Assembly: GCF_030167915.1 (NCBI RefSeq)
Contig: NZ_JARGNB010000002.1
Coordinates: forward strand, 744,001 to 808,000
DNA length: 64,000 nucleotides
Direction of reading: 5' to 3'
Source of the DNA: Aquabacterium humicola
GTDB lineage: Bacteria; Pseudomonadota; Gammaproteobacteria; Burkholderiales; Burkholderiaceae_C
Numbering within the stretch: position 1 is the stretch's first letter; each line of letters starts with the position of its first letter. The notes under the pieces were generated by a model. It worked only from the letters and a program-made list of their open reading frames with translations, made no database searches and was not told the DNA's origin. The position numbers were made by a program, and so were the translations under genes. Shown here piece by piece: positions 22,160 through 31,360 of this stretch.

Positions 22160-23635
22160 TCAACGCAGCGCGGCGGCCAGAAACCCGATCAGGTCCGACG
22201 CCGGCAGCGGCAGTCGCTGATCGCCGCTTTCGGCGGCGCGCCCGTGCAGCCACGCGGCAGCGCTCGCGGCTTCGACGCCGGTCCAGTCGCGCTGCGCGGA
22301 CCACAGGCCGCCGAGCCAGCCGGCGAGCACGTCGCCGCTGCCCGCGCTGCCGAGCCGCGCATTGCCGGTCGGATTCACGAGCGGCGTCGCGCCGGGCGAC
22401 GCGATGACCGTGCCGGAGCCCTTGAGCAGCACGGTGCACGCCAGGGCCCGGGCCAGGCGGCCGGCGACCGCCAATCGATCGGCCTGCACGTCGGCGGCCG
22501 TGCTGCCGGCCAGCCGCGCCGCTTCCAGCGGGTGCGGGGTCAGCACCGTCGGCAGGCCCCGATCGGCGCGGTTGGTCAGCAGGGCGCGCAGCGCTGCCGA
22601 GGCCGCGATGGCGTTCAGCGCGTCGGCGTCGAGCACCAGCTTCATCGCGTCGGCCAGCACCGCCGGCAACCAGCGCGCGATCGCGCGGCCACCGCCGCAG
22701 CCGCAGACCACCGTCGAGTGACGCAGGCGATCGGGCTGCACCAGTTCGGCGGCCTCGCGCAGCATCGACTCCGGGCGCAGTTCGTCCATCGTTCGCCCGT
22801 CGACACCGAGCCGCGCGACGAAGACGCGCCCGGCGCCCGCGGCCAATGCGGCGCGGGCGGCCAGCGTCGCGGCGCCGCCCATGCCGGCCGCGCCACCGAT
22901 CACGATCAGGTCACCGAAGCTGCCCTTGTGCTGCGCATGGCGCCGATCGGCCAGGCGAGGAGGGCCCGACAGCAGCGCGTCCGGCGGCCGGTCGACGGTG
23001 ACGCCGAGGTCGTCGAACCACAGCTCGCCGGTCTGGTCGCGGCCGTCCGCCGTGAAGAGGCCGGGCTTCAGGCTCAGCAGCGACAACGTGTGCCGCGCAC
23101 GCACGACGGGCTGACCCGGCGCCGCGCCGGTGTCGGCCGGCAGGCCCGACGGCAGGTCGATGGACAGCACGTCGAGGCCGGTCGCGTTGATGCGCTCGAT
23201 GGTTCGCGCGGTCTCGTCACGCAGCGGATGCCGCACGCCCAGCCCGAGCAGGCCGTCGATGACGAGGTCGGTGTGCGCGGGCATCTCGGTGCTGAACGGC
23301 ACACCGGCGGCGACCGCTGCTTCATGCGCCTGCCGCGCGTCGGCGGGCAGCCGGTCGACGTCGCCGAACAGGCTAACCGTCACAGGCCGGCCGGCGGCCG
23401 CGAGATGCCGGGCCGCGACCAGGCCATCGCCCCCGTTGTTGCCGCCGCCTGCCACCACCCACGCGTGGCGCGCATGCGGTGCGACGGCCAGCGCCAGCCG
23501 GGCGACCGCGAGCCCGGCGCGCGCCATCAGCGTGTGCGGTGGCAGCGCGCGCTGTGCCGCTTCTTCGATCGCCCGCGTGGCGGCCGCATCGTGCAGCGGC
23601 CAGGCGCGGTTGGAGGGCAGCACGCGGTGGATCAT
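22160..23635 (-). CDS. nnr: Bifunctional NAD(P)H-hydrate epimerase / ADP-dependent dehydratase
   Basis: Nnr repairs hydrated NAD(P)H: the epimerase interconverts the R and S forms and the dehydratase restores NAD(P)H using ADP. The 491-residue product has an N-terminal YjeF_N domain (GGGNNGGDGLVAARHLAAAG; IDGLLGLG) to about residue 215. The C-terminal ribokinase-like YjeF_C domain contains GGAAGMGGAATLAARAAL, VLTPHPLEAARLAG and the nucleotide-binding GSGDVLAGWLGGL. It lies 13 bases after the oxidoreductase gene on the same strand and converges on rnr with a 22-base gap. Confidence 0.94.
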   Translation of the reverse strand: MIHRVLPSNRAWPLHDAAATRAIEEAAQRALPPHTLMARAGLAVARLALAVAPHARHAWVVAGGGNNGGDGLVAARHLAAAGRPVTVSLFGDVDRLPADARQAHEAAVAAGVPFSTEMPAHTDLVIDGLLGLGVRHPLRDETARTIERINATGLDVLSIDLPSGLPADTGAAPGQPVVRARHTLSLLSLKPGLFTADGRDQTGELWFDDLGVTVDRPPDALLSGPPRLADRRHAQHKGSFGDLIVIGGAAGMGGAATLAARAALAAGAGRVFVARLGVDGRTMDELRPESMLREAAELVQPDRLRHSTVVCGCGGGRAIARWLPAVLADAMKLVLDADALNAIAASAALRALLTNRADRGLPTVLTPHPLEAARLAGSTAADVQADRLAVAGRLARALACTVLLKGSGTVIASPGATPLVNPTGNARLGSAGSGDVLAGWLGGLWSAQRDWTGVEAASAAAWLHGRAAESGDQRLPLPASDLIGFLAAALR

Positions 23636-23648
23636 GACGGTCGCGGGG

Positions 23649-24926
23649 TCAGTGCTTCAGCCGTTCGATGCCGAGGCCGTCGAGGTCGATCGGCGCGGCG
23701 CGGCCGTTGAGCAGGTCGGCCAGCGCGCGGGCCGAGCCGCAACTCAGCGCCCAGCCGCTCGAACCGTGGCCGAGGTTCAGCCAGACGCCGTCGATGCCGC
23801 TGCGGCCGAGCACCGGTGGACCATCGGGCAGCATCGGGCGCGCCCCTTTCCAGGCCTGCACCTGCGACAGCTGCGCACAACCGGGAAACCAGTCGTCGAG
23901 CAGCTTGTAGAGGGTCTGGACGGCGGCGGTGCTGTGCTGGTCGAGGCGGCCGCCGAGCTCGGCACTGCCGGCAACGCGCACGCGCTGGCCGAGCCGGGAG
24001 ATGGCCACCTTGAAGTGCTCGTCCATCACCGCGGAGCGTGGCCCGGGCAACGGATGGCCGTCGATCGAGCGCAGCGGCGCGGTGATCGAGTAGCCGTGCA
24101 CCGCCACCAGCGGCAGCTTCAGGCCGAGCGGCCGCAGCAGCGCAGGTGCCCCCATCGCCGCGCAGACCACGATCGCGTCGAAGCGATCCTCGGACGGTGC
24201 GCGATCGCCGTCGAGCGCGCGGTGCTGCACCGTGGGCGCGCTGCCGCCCCGAAGCGCCACCACCTCGCGCTGGAAGCGGAAGTCGGCGCCCAGGCGCTGG
24301 GCCTCGGCGCGCAGCAGGTGCGCGAACTGTCGGCAGTTGCCGACTTGGTCGGCGGGCAGGTGCACCGCGGCGTGCAGCGGCGTCTGCGGGTTCAGGCCCG
24401 GCTCCAGCGTGCGTGCCTTCGTAGCGTCGATCAGGTGGAAGCTGACGCCGAGTTCGGCCAGCAGCTTCAGGCTGCCACGCGCGAGCGCCAGGTCCTTCGG
24501 CGTGCGCAGCAGCACCATGTAGCCGTTGCTCTGCTCGTAGTCGAGATGCAGGTCGTGCGCCAGCGTCGCGAGCCGTTGCTGGCTGAAGCGCGCGAGACGG
24601 TGCATTCGTTCGCGGTTGGCCTGGAAGCTGGCGTTCGTGCAGGCCCGCCACCAGCGCCACATCCAGCGCAGCTGGCCACGGGCGAGCGGCCTGGCCAGCC
24701 GCACCGGCGCGTGCCGGCTCATCAGGTGCCTGAGCACCTTCGCCGGCATGCCGGGTGCTGCCCAGGGCGTGACATAACCCGGCGCGATCACACCGGCGTT
24801 CGCGAAACTGGTCTCTTCGGCGACGCTGCTGCGGCGCTCGAACACGGTGACCGCGTGGCCGTCGGCGGCGAGCTCGTACGCGGTCGTGACGCCGATGATG
24901 CCGGCGCCGATCACGGCGATGCGCAT
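23649..24926 (-). CDS. DadA-type D-amino acid dehydrogenase (FAD-dependent)
   Basis: FAD-dependent oxidoreductase of the DadA family, which oxidatively deaminates D-amino acids at the membrane. The 425-residue product opens with the dinucleotide-binding fold MRIAVIGAGIIGVTTAYELA and the following ERR. Further family signatures are ETSFANAGVIAPGYVTPWAAPGMP near the N-terminus and GVWLNLGHGSSGWALSCGSA near the C-terminus. The length matches the family (about 420-430). The alanine racemase usually paired with dadA is not adjacent, so a symbol is withheld; another D-amino acid or glycine-type substrate is possible. Confidence 0.85.
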   Translation of the reverse strand: MRIAVIGAGIIGVTTAYELAADGHAVTVFERRSSVAEETSFANAGVIAPGYVTPWAAPGMPAKVLRHLMSRHAPVRLARPLARGQLRWMWRWWRACTNASFQANRERMHRLARFSQQRLATLAHDLHLDYEQSNGYMVLLRTPKDLALARGSLKLLAELGVSFHLIDATKARTLEPGLNPQTPLHAAVHLPADQVGNCRQFAHLLRAEAQRLGADFRFQREVVALRGGSAPTVQHRALDGDRAPSEDRFDAIVVCAAMGAPALLRPLGLKLPLVAVHGYSITAPLRSIDGHPLPGPRSAVMDEHFKVAISRLGQRVRVAGSAELGGRLDQHSTAAVQTLYKLLDDWFPGCAQLSQVQAWKGARPMLPDGPPVLGRSGIDGVWLNLGHGSSGWALSCGSARALADLLNGRAAPIDLDGLGIERLKH

Positions 24927-25017
24927 GTCAGCGCCGCCCGGTCGCCCGAAGGCGCTGACACGACCCCGGGATCCCGCATGGGAGGCTGCGGATCCCCGGG
25001 GGTAGCGAACGAAGTGA
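24926..25017. repeat. Intergenic palindrome cluster
   Basis: TGTCAGCGCC (24926-24935) and GGCGCTGACA (24951-24960) are perfect 10-bp inverted repeats. Then CCCGGGATCC and GGATCCCCGGG (about 24965-25001) form a second, nearly perfect pair. A stretch TAGCGAACGAAGTGAGCG follows at about 25003-25020. The first repeat begins at the first base of the dadA-like start codon. It resembles dispersed intergenic repeats of Burkholderiales, but only one copy is seen here. Confidence 0.45.
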
Positions 25018-25036
25018 GCGTGGGGGCCGATTCACG

Positions 25037-26371
25037 TCAGACCTCGCCGAGCACGGCTTCGATCGCCAGGCTGGCGCCGAGCACCGCGTCGTCGGCGAGC
25101 GCCGGGCCCCAGACCATCAGCCCCACCGGCAGCGTTCCCGGCACCTGGCAGGGCAGCGACAGTGCGCAGCCGTCGAGCAGGTTGACCGCCGAGGGGTTGC
25201 GCAGCAGCAGCGCGTTCAGCGCGAAGAAGGTGTCGTCATCGTCGAGCAGCGGTTGCAGCGGCGGCGCGGTGATCGGCACCGTCGGCGACAGCAGTGCATC
25301 GAAGCCGTCGATCGCCGCTGTGATGCGTTCGATCCAGCGGGCGCGCGCCTGCTGAAGGTCGAGGTAGTCGGCGGCGCTGATGGCCGCGCCCCGCTTGATG
25401 CGGGCTGCGACGCGCGGGTCGTAGTCTGCTTCACGCGTGGCGAGCCGCTGGCGATGCCAGGCCCAGCTCTCGGCCGCCGCGAAACCGCCCTGCGCCTGCA
25501 GGTTCGCGAGCTCGGCGAGCGCGGGCAGCTCGATCGTCTCGATCTGCGCGCCCGCGGCGCTGAGCCGGCGCAGGGCCGCGTCGAAAGCCGCCGCCACCTC
25601 GGGCGACAGGGCGTCGAGCATCAGGGTCGATGGCACCGCCAGGCGCAAGGCGCGCAGCGGCCGGCGCAGCGGTTGCGGCAGGCGGGCGGACAGGATGCCG
25701 TGCAGGAGCACCGCGTCGGCGACGCTGCGCGTGATGGCGCAGGCGGTGTCCAATGTCGGCGACAGCGGGATGCACCCCTGGAGCGGCGTCAGGCGCTGCG
25801 TGTTCTTGAAGCCCACCAGGCCCTGCAGCGCGGCCGGAATGCGGATCGAACCGCCGGTGTCCGAGCCGAGTGCGCCCCAGCTCGCCCCGGTGGCCACCGA
25901 CACCGCGGCCCCCGAGCTCGAGCCGCCGGGGATCAAGGTCTGGCCTTGCGAGCACGGGTTGCGCGGCGTGCCATGGTGCGGATTGATGCCGACGCCGGAG
26001 AAAGCGAACTCGCTCAGGTTGGTGTGGCCGACGAGCACCGCGCCCGCGGCGCGCAGGCGCGCGACGGCCGTGCTGTCGCGGGCCGCGGGCTCGGCATCGG
26101 CCAGGGAGCGGGAGCCGGCGGTCGTCGGCTGGCCGGCGACGTCGAACAGGTCCTTCACGGAGACCGGCAGGCCGGCCAGCGCCGGCAGAGGCAGGCCGGC
26201 CTCGCGCGCCCGGTCGACCGTCTGCGCGGTCACTTCGGCGGCGGCATCGAAGCGGCGGATGAAGGTGTGTCGGCAGGCGGGGGCATCGGCCGCGGCCTGT
26301 GCCGCGCGCAGCGCGTCACGAGCGGTGGTGGTGCCGGCTGCTATACTCTTTGGGTTTATCTGGATCTGCAT
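25037..26371 (-). CDS. Amidase (amidase signature family)
   Basis: Amidase-signature hydrolase of 444 residues with the Ser-cisSer-Lys triad: Lys73 in [12 protein letters not shown], the GGSSSG loop (149-154, cis-Ser about 151) and Ser175 in [12 protein letters not shown]. The full signature supports an active C-N hydrolase. Substrate is unknown; aryl/aliphatic amides are possible. It is not GatA, since no gatB/gatC is adjacent and the C-terminal half is shorter. The start at 26371 (MQIQINPKS) keeps the shortest plausible N-terminus. Those first codons coincide with the -10 element of the divergent rpsB gene. It is followed on the same strand by the DadA-like gene after 110 bases. Confidence 0.85.
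   Translation of the reverse strand: MQIQINPKSIAAGTTTARDALRAAQAAADAPACRHTFIRRFDAAAEVTAQTVDRAREAGLPLPALAGLPVSVKDLFDVAGQPTTAGSRSLADAEPAARDSTAVARLRAAGAVLVGHTNLSEFAFSGVGINPHHGTPRNPCSQGQTLIPGGSSSGAAVSVATGASWGALGSDTGGSIRIPAALQGLVGFKNTQRLTPLQGCIPLSPTLDTACAITRSVADAVLLHGILSARLPQPLRRPLRALRLAVPSTLMLDALSPEVAAAFDAALRRLSAAGAQIETIELPALAELANLQAQGGFAAAESWAWHRQRLATREADYDPRVAARIKRGAAISAADYLDLQQARARWIERITAAIDGFDALLSPTVPITAPPLQPLLDDDDTFFALNALLLRNPSAVNLLDGCALSLPCQVPGTLPVGLMVWGPALADDAVLGASLAIEAVLGEV
26342..26347 (+). promoter_or_regulatory. Candidate -10 element of rpsB
   Basis: TATACT, close to consensus, in a short AT-rich island 244 bases before rpsB. A -35 is not evident. It falls inside codons 9-10 of the divergent amidase and would give a leader of roughly 235 bases. 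Confidence 0.55.
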
Positions 26372-26590
26372 TCGGGGCGTTCGCAACCGCAGCGCCGGCC
26401 CGCCGCAAGGCAGGCACCGTTCGCTCTGGACAGACGCCGGGCGGATACCTGGCGTCCGGCCGATCCGGACGAACCAATCGCGAACCGGCTTCAAGAAGGT
26501 GTCGCGGAGCTCATGGCTACGAGGAGAAAACCTCGTGGTCGGGCCCTGCGATTCGCGCCGGATTCTAGACCCAACCTTTGGAGCTACTCC
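26354..26590 (+). promoter_or_regulatory. Long 5' leader of rpsB
   Basis: About 235 bases without a gene between the predicted start site and rpsB. It contains the hairpin ACGAGG-agaaaa-CCTCGT (26519-26536) and other GC-rich palindromic stretches. Autogenous control by S2 through an mRNA leader is known in other proteobacteria; whether this leader does so is inference. Confidence 0.4.
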
Positions 26591-27334
26591 ATGTCCGTCA
26601 CGATGCGTGAAATGCTGGAAGCGGGTGTCCATTTCGGACACCAGACCCGCTTCTGGAACCCCAAGATGGCCCCCTTCATCTACGGCCATCGCAACAAGAT
26701 CCACATCATCAACCTCGAAAAGACGCTGCCGAAGTTCGAGGAAGCGATGAAGTTCGTGCGCCAACTCGCGGGCAAGCGCGGCACGATCCTGATGGTGGGC
26801 ACCAAGCGCCAGGCGCGCGAAGTCATCAGCATGGAAGCGCAGCGCGCCGGCATGCCCTTCGTCGACCAGCGCTGGCTCGGCGGCATGCTGACCAACTTCA
26901 AGACGGTCAAGGGCTCGCTGAAGAAGCTCAAGGACATGCAGGCCCAGAAGGAAACCGGCCTCGAGCAGCTGACCAAGAAGGAAGCGCTGATGTTCGAACG
27001 CGAGCTGGCGAAGCTCGAGAAGGACATCGGCGGCATCCAGGACATGAACGCGCTGCCCGACGCGCTGTTCGTCATCGACGTCGGCTACCACAAGATCGCC
27101 GTCGCCGAAGCCAAGAAGCTCGGCATCCCGGTGATCGGCGTCGTCGACACCAACCACTCGCCGGACGGCATCGACTACGTGATCCCGGGCAACGACGACT
27201 CGGCCAAGGCCGTCGCGCTGTATGCCCGCGCGGTCGCCGATGCGGTCACCGACGGCAAGGCCAACGCGATCAACGAAGTCACCCAGGCCGTCGCCGGTGG
27301 CGACGAGTTCGTGGAAGTCAGCGAAGACGCCTGA
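26591..27334 (+). CDS. rpsB: 30S ribosomal protein S2
   Basis: S2 is the late-assembling small-subunit protein that recruits S1. The product (247 residues) opens [25 protein letters not shown] and has the signatures [14 protein letters not shown] and [24 protein letters not shown] at 26580-26583 fixes ATG 26591. The length is normal. It heads the translation/envelope superoperon and is followed by an intrinsic terminator before tsf, as in many bacteria. Confidence 0.98.
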   Translation: MSVTMREMLEAGVHFGHQTRFWNPKMAPFIYGHRNKIHIINLEKTLPKFEEAMKFVRQLAGKRGTILMVGTKRQAREVISMEAQRAGMPFVDQRWLGGMLTNFKTVKGSLKKLKDMQAQKETGLEQLTKKEALMFERELAKLEKDIGGIQDMNALPDALFVIDVGYHKIAVAEAKKLGIPVIGVVDTNHSPDGIDYVIPGNDDSAKAVALYARAVADAVTDGKANAINEVTQAVAGGDEFVEVSEDA

Positions 27335-27360
27335 TTCCCGCCCGGGAAAGCCTGTACGAG

Positions 27361-27383
27361 AGGGGCTGATTCAGCCCCTTTTT
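27361..27383 (+). terminator. Intrinsic terminator/attenuator between rpsB and tsf
   Basis: AGGGGCTG and CAGCCCCT form a perfect 8-bp stem with a 3-base loop, followed directly by a T-run. It lies 26 bases after the rpsB stop and 24 bases before tsf. It should reduce read-through from rpsB and set the S2 to EF-Ts ratio. Confidence 0.85.
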
Positions 27384-27407
27384 CGCAAACGTTGTTTGGA
27401 GAGTTTC

Positions 27408-28304
27408 ATGGCTGCAATCACTGCAAGCATGGTCGGCGAGCTGCGTGCGAAGACCGACGCGCCGATGATGGAGTGCAAGAAGGCGCTGACCGAGGCCGAT
27501 GGCGACATGGCCCGCGCCGAAGAGATCCTGCGCGTCAAGCTGGGCAGCAAGGCCGGCAAGGCCGCCTCGCGCATCACCGCCGAGGGCGTGGTGTCGGCGG
27601 TCGTCAACGGCACGACCGGCGCGATGATCGAGGTCAACTGCGAGACCGACTTCGTCTCGAAGAACGATTCGTTCCTGGCCTTCGCCAAGTCCTGCGCCGA
27701 CCTGGTCGCGCAGCACAACCCGGCCGACGTCGCCGCGCTGTCGGCGCTGGCGCTGGCCCAGGACGGCTTCGGCCCGACGGTCGAGGACGTGCGCAAGGGC
27801 CTGATCGGCAAGATCGGCGAGAACATGTCGATCCGCCGCTTCAAGCGCTATGCCGGCGACCAGAAGCTCGCCAGCTACCTGCACGGCACGCGCATCGGCG
27901 TGGTGGTGGAGTTCACCGGCGACGACGTCGCGGCCAAGGACGTCGCGATGCACGTCGCCGCGATGAAGCCGGTGGCGCTGTCGACCGCCGACGTGCCGGC
28001 CGACAAGATCGAGCTCGAGCGCAAGATCGCCGCCGAGAAGGCCGCCGAGTCGGGCAAGCCGGCCGAGATCGTCGCCAAGATGGTCGAAGGCTCGGTGCAG
28101 AAGTACCTCAAGGAGGTCTCGCTGCTCGACCAGGTCTTCGTCAAGGCCGCCGACGGCAAGCAGACCGTCGGCGCGATGCTGAAGGACAAGGCGACGACGG
28201 TGAAGGGCTTCACCCTCTACGTCGTCGGCGAAGGCATCGAGAAGAAGGTCGACGACTTCGCTGCCGAGGTGGCCGCGCAGGTCGCCGCCGCGAAGGGCCA
28301 GTAA
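27408..28304 (+). CDS. tsf: Translation elongation factor Ts
   Basis: EF-Ts exchanges GDP for GTP on EF-Tu. The product (298 residues) has the N-terminal UBA-like domain ([21 protein letters not shown]) and the core motif [15 protein letters not shown] that contacts EF-Tu. The repeated core subdomains with [12 protein letters not shown] complete it. GGAG at 27398-27401 sets the start. It lies downstream of the rpsB terminator, so its transcription may depend on read-through or an unrecognised promoter in the 73-base gap. Confidence 0.98.
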   Translation: MAAITASMVGELRAKTDAPMMECKKALTEADGDMARAEEILRVKLGSKAGKAASRITAEGVVSAVVNGTTGAMIEVNCETDFVSKNDSFLAFAKSCADLVAQHNPADVAALSALALAQDGFGPTVEDVRKGLIGKIGENMSIRRFKRYAGDQKLASYLHGTRIGVVVEFTGDDVAAKDVAMHVAAMKPVALSTADVPADKIELERKIAAEKAAESGKPAEIVAKMVEGSVQKYLKEVSLLDQVFVKAADGKQTVGAMLKDKATTVKGFTLYVVGEGIEKKVDDFAAEVAAQVAAAKGQ

Positions 28305-28314
28305 GCCCTTCGTT

Positions 28315-28339
28315 GCCGCCGGGTAAAGCACCCGGCGGC
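28315..28339 (+). terminator. Strong hairpin between tsf and pyrH
   Basis: GCCGCCGGGT and ACCCGGCGGC form a perfect 10-bp stem around AAAGC, 10 bases after the tsf stop. There is no T-run, so termination would need Rho, or the hairpin may act as an mRNA stabiliser or processing site. Confidence 0.5.
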
Positions 28340-28422
28340 CCGGGCGCCGCGCGGCTTGCAGTGCGCAGCGCCCCTTAAACTCCCCCCTTTGTTGCCCGAT
28401 CCCGAGCGGAGAAATCGAACGC

Positions 28423-29133
28423 ATGCCCGCCTACAAGCGCATCCTGCTGAAACTCTCGGGTGAAGCCCTGATGGGCGACGACGCCTACGGCATCAACCGC
28501 GCCACCATCGTGCGCATGGTGCGCGAGGTGCAGGAGGTCACCGCGCTGGGCTGCGAGGTCGCGGTCGTGATCGGCGGCGGCAACATCTTCCGCGGTGTCG
28601 CTGGCGGCTCGGTCGGCATGGACCGCGCCACCGCCGACTACATGGGCATGCTGGCGACGGTGATGAACGCACTCGCGCTGGCCGACACGATGCGCCAGGA
28701 AGGCCTGGTCGCACGCGTGATGTCGGCGATCGCCATCGAGCAGGTCGTCGAGTCCTACGTGCGGCCCAAGGCGCTGCAGTACCTGGAGGAAGGCAAGGTC
28801 GTCATCTTCGCCGCCGGTACCGGCAACCCCTTCTTCACCACCGACACGGCGGCCGCGCTGCGCGGTGCCGAGGTCGGCGCCGAGATCGTGCTGAAGGCCA
28901 CCAAGGTCGACGGCGTCTACACCGCCGACCCGAAGAAGGATCCCTCGGCCACGCGCTACAGCAGCGTGAGCTTCGACGAAGCGATCACGCGCAACCTGCA
29001 GGTGCTGGACGCGACCGCGTTCGCGCTGTGCCGCGACCAGAAGCTGCCGATCAAGGTGTTCTCGATCTTCAAGCCCGGTGCGCTCAAGCGCGTCGTGCTC
29101 GGCGAGGACGAGGGCACGCTGGTCCACGTCTGA
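28423..29133 (+). CDS. pyrH: UMP kinase
   Basis: PyrH phosphorylates UMP to UDP in pyrimidine synthesis. It is a hexamer of the amino-acid-kinase fold, unrelated to eukaryotic UMP kinases. The product (236 residues) opens [15 protein letters not shown] and contains [28 protein letters not shown] and [12 protein letters not shown]. The C-terminus ([13 protein letters not shown]) is typical. GCGGAG upstream and the family N-terminus support ATG 28423. Confidence 0.98.
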   Translation: MPAYKRILLKLSGEALMGDDAYGINRATIVRMVREVQEVTALGCEVAVVIGGGNIFRGVAGGSVGMDRATADYMGMLATVMNALALADTMRQEGLVARVMSAIAIEQVVESYVRPKALQYLEEGKVVIFAAGTGNPFFTTDTAAALRGAEVGAEIVLKATKVDGVYTADPKKDPSATRYSSVSFDEAITRNLQVLDATAFALCRDQKLPIKVFSIFKPGALKRVVLGEDEGTLVHV

Positions 29134-29149
29134 CCCAGGAGTCATCACC

Positions 29150-29710
29150 ATGACGATCGCCGACATCAAGAAGAACGCCGAGACGAAGATGCACAAGTCC
29201 GTCGAGGCGCTGAAGAGCGAACTGCAGAAGATCCGCACCGGCCGGGCGCACCCGGGCATCCTCGACCAGGTGCATGTCGACTACTACGGCTCGATGGTGC
29301 CGATCAGCCAGGTCGCCAACGTGTCGCTGCTCGATGCGCGCACGATCAGCGTGCAGCCCTGGGAGAAGGGCATGGGCGCGAAGATCGAGAAGGCCATCCG
29401 CGAGAGCGACCTCGGCCTGAATCCGTCGTCCCAGGGCGACCTGCTGCGCGTGCCGATGCCGGCCCTGACCGAGGAGCGCCGCAAGGAGCTCACCAAGGTC
29501 GCCCGCCATGAAGGCGAAGAGGCCAAGATCGCCGTGCGCAACCTGCGCCGCGATGCCAACGAGCACCTGAAGAAGCTGCTGAAGGACAAGCTGGCGACCG
29601 AGGACGACGAGCGCCGCGCGCAGGACGAGGTCCAGAAGATGACCGACCGCACCGTCGCCGAGATCGACAAGCTCGTGCATTCGAAAGAAGCCGAGATCAT
29701 GGCGGTCTGA
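29150..29710 (+). CDS. frr: Ribosome recycling factor
   Basis: RRF, with EF-G, splits post-termination ribosomes. The 186-residue product has the standard length and the motifs [34 protein letters not shown] and [18 protein letters not shown] 29150 follows CAGGA at 29137-29141 and gives the usual [12 protein letters not shown]-terminus. It is 16 bases after pyrH. Confidence 0.98.
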   Translation: MTIADIKKNAETKMHKSVEALKSELQKIRTGRAHPGILDQVHVDYYGSMVPISQVANVSLLDARTISVQPWEKGMGAKIEKAIRESDLGLNPSSQGDLLRVPMPALTEERRKELTKVARHEGEEAKIAVRNLRRDANEHLKKLLKDKLATEDDERRAQDEVQKMTDRTVAEIDKLVHSKEAEIMAV

Positions 29711-29733
29711 GGCCGCCGCGCCGACAACCCGCC

Positions 29734-30459
29734 GTGCACCGCGACCTGTCGATCCCGCAGCACGTGGCCATCGTGATGGATGGCAACGGCCGGTGGGCGA
29801 AGAAACGCTTCCTGCCGCGTTTCTTCGGCCACAAGGCCGGCGTCGATGCGCTGATCCGCATCATCGATGCCTGCGCCGACCGCGGCATCCGCTACCTGAC
29901 CGTGTTCGCGTTCTCCTCCGAGAACTGGAAGCGTCCCGCCGACGAGGTGTCCGGACTGATGGGCCTGGTGCTGGTCGCGCAGGCCAAGTACATGCAGAAG
30001 ATGGTCGGCAACGGCGTGCGCGTCGTCATCGCCGGCGACCGCAACGCGGTGTCCGACCGGCTGCGCAAGGCGTGGAACGACGTCGAGGAAGCGACCCGGC
30101 ACAACCAGCGCCTGACGCTGACCGTGGCCTTCAACTACGGCGGCCGCTGGGACATGGTGCAGGCCTGCCGCCGCGCCGTCGCCGACGGCCTGAAGGCCGA
30201 GCAGATCGACGAGGAGGCGCTGTCGCGCTACATGGCGATGGGCCACGCGCCCGATCCCGACCTCTTCATCCGCACCGGCGGCGAGGTGCGCATCAGCAAC
30301 TTCCTGCTGTGGCAGGTCGCGTACTCCGAGTTCGTATTCACCGATTGCCTGTGGCCCGACTTCGGCGAGGCCGAGCTCGATGCCGCCCTGGCGTCCTACG
30401 CCGGCCGCGAGCGCCGGTTCGGTGCGGTCAGCGCGGCGGCCGCGGCCCACCCGGCCTGA
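29734..30459 (+). CDS. uppS: Undecaprenyl diphosphate synthase
   Basis: UppS condenses eight IPP units onto FPP to make the C55 lipid carrier for wall and O-antigen synthesis. The product (241 residues) has the cis-prenyltransferase signature HVAIVMDGNGRWAKKR with catalytic Asp16, then FGHKAG, the FSSENWKRP substrate motif and the C-terminal DLFIRTGGEVRISNFLLWQ. The start is GTG 29734, 23 bases after frr; no ATG lies before the catalytic motif. Confidence 0.96.
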   Translation: MHRDLSIPQHVAIVMDGNGRWAKKRFLPRFFGHKAGVDALIRIIDACADRGIRYLTVFAFSSENWKRPADEVSGLMGLVLVAQAKYMQKMVGNGVRVVIAGDRNAVSDRLRKAWNDVEEATRHNQRLTLTVAFNYGGRWDMVQACRRAVADGLKAEQIDEEALSRYMAMGHAPDPDLFIRTGGEVRISNFLLWQVAYSEFVFTDCLWPDFGEAELDAALASYAGRERRFGAVSAAAAAHPA

Positions 30460-30471
30460 GGACGGCCCGGC

Positions 30472-31323
30472 ATGCTGCGCCAGCGCATCATCACCGCCGT
30501 GATCCTGATGGCCGTGCTGCTGCCGGCCCTCTTCGCGCCGCATCCGATGCCCTTCGTGCTGTTCACGCTGGTGCTGATCAGCGCCGCGGGCTGGGAATGG
30601 GCGCGCCTGAACGGGCTGACGTCGCCGCCGCTGGCGATCGCTTGCGGGCTGCTGCTCGCCGCGGCCTGTGGCTTGGCCGCCGTGCTGCTGCCGCTGGCCG
30701 TCGGTCCGACCTGGCCGTGGTGGATCGGCGTCGCGGTCTGGGTGCTGGGCGGCCTCGTCGTGCTGCGCGGAGGGCCCGCCGGCTGGCCCGCGGTGCCGGC
30801 GGCGCTGCGCGTGCTGATCGGCCTGGCGCTGCTGTGGCTCGCCTGGTGGGCGCTGACGCAGGCACGGGTCATCGGCATCAACTTCCTGCTGTCGGTGCTG
30901 TGCATCGTCTGGGCCGCGGACATCGCCGCCTACTTCGGCGGCCGGGCCTTCGGCAAGCGCAAGCTCGCACCCGCCATCAGCCCCGGCAAGAGCTGGGAAG
31001 GCGTGTACTCCGGCATGGCCGGCGTGCTGCTACTGGCGGCACTGTGGATCGCCGCCGACCGGCGCTGGGACTTCGACTCGATGAGCGTGTTCACCGTGCT
31101 CGCCGAACGCATCGGGCTGATCGGCATGGGGCTTGCCGCGCTGGCGCTGGCGGGCCTGAGCGTCGTCGGCGACCTGTTCGAGTCGCTGGTCAAGCGTGCG
31201 GCCGGCGCCAAGGATTCGAGCAACCTGCTGCCCGGCCACGGCGGTGTGCTCGATCGGGTCGATGCCTTGCTGCCGGTGCTGCCGGCGGTGCTGGCGCTGA
31301 TTCATCTGCCGTCCGTGAAGTGA
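30472..31323 (+). CDS. cdsA: Phosphatidate cytidylyltransferase
   Basis: CdsA makes CDP-diacylglycerol, the precursor of all bacterial phospholipids. The 283-residue polytopic membrane protein has about eight hydrophobic helices. The family signature near the C-terminus contains SLVKRAAGAKDSS followed by LLPGHGGVLDRVD. It lies 12 bases after uppS in the conserved frr-uppS-cdsA-dxr order. Confidence 0.97.
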   Translation: MLRQRIITAVILMAVLLPALFAPHPMPFVLFTLVLISAAGWEWARLNGLTSPPLAIACGLLLAAACGLAAVLLPLAVGPTWPWWIGVAVWVLGGLVVLRGGPAGWPAVPAALRVLIGLALLWLAWWALTQARVIGINFLLSVLCIVWAADIAAYFGGRAFGKRKLAPAISPGKSWEGVYSGMAGVLLLAALWIAADRRWDFDSMSVFTVLAERIGLIGMGLAALALAGLSVVGDLFESLVKRAAGAKDSSNLLPGHGGVLDRVDALLPVLPAVLALIHLPSVK

Positions 31324-31360
31324 CGCCTGAAGGCCGAAGGTTGTTGAGAACGGTTGTTCG

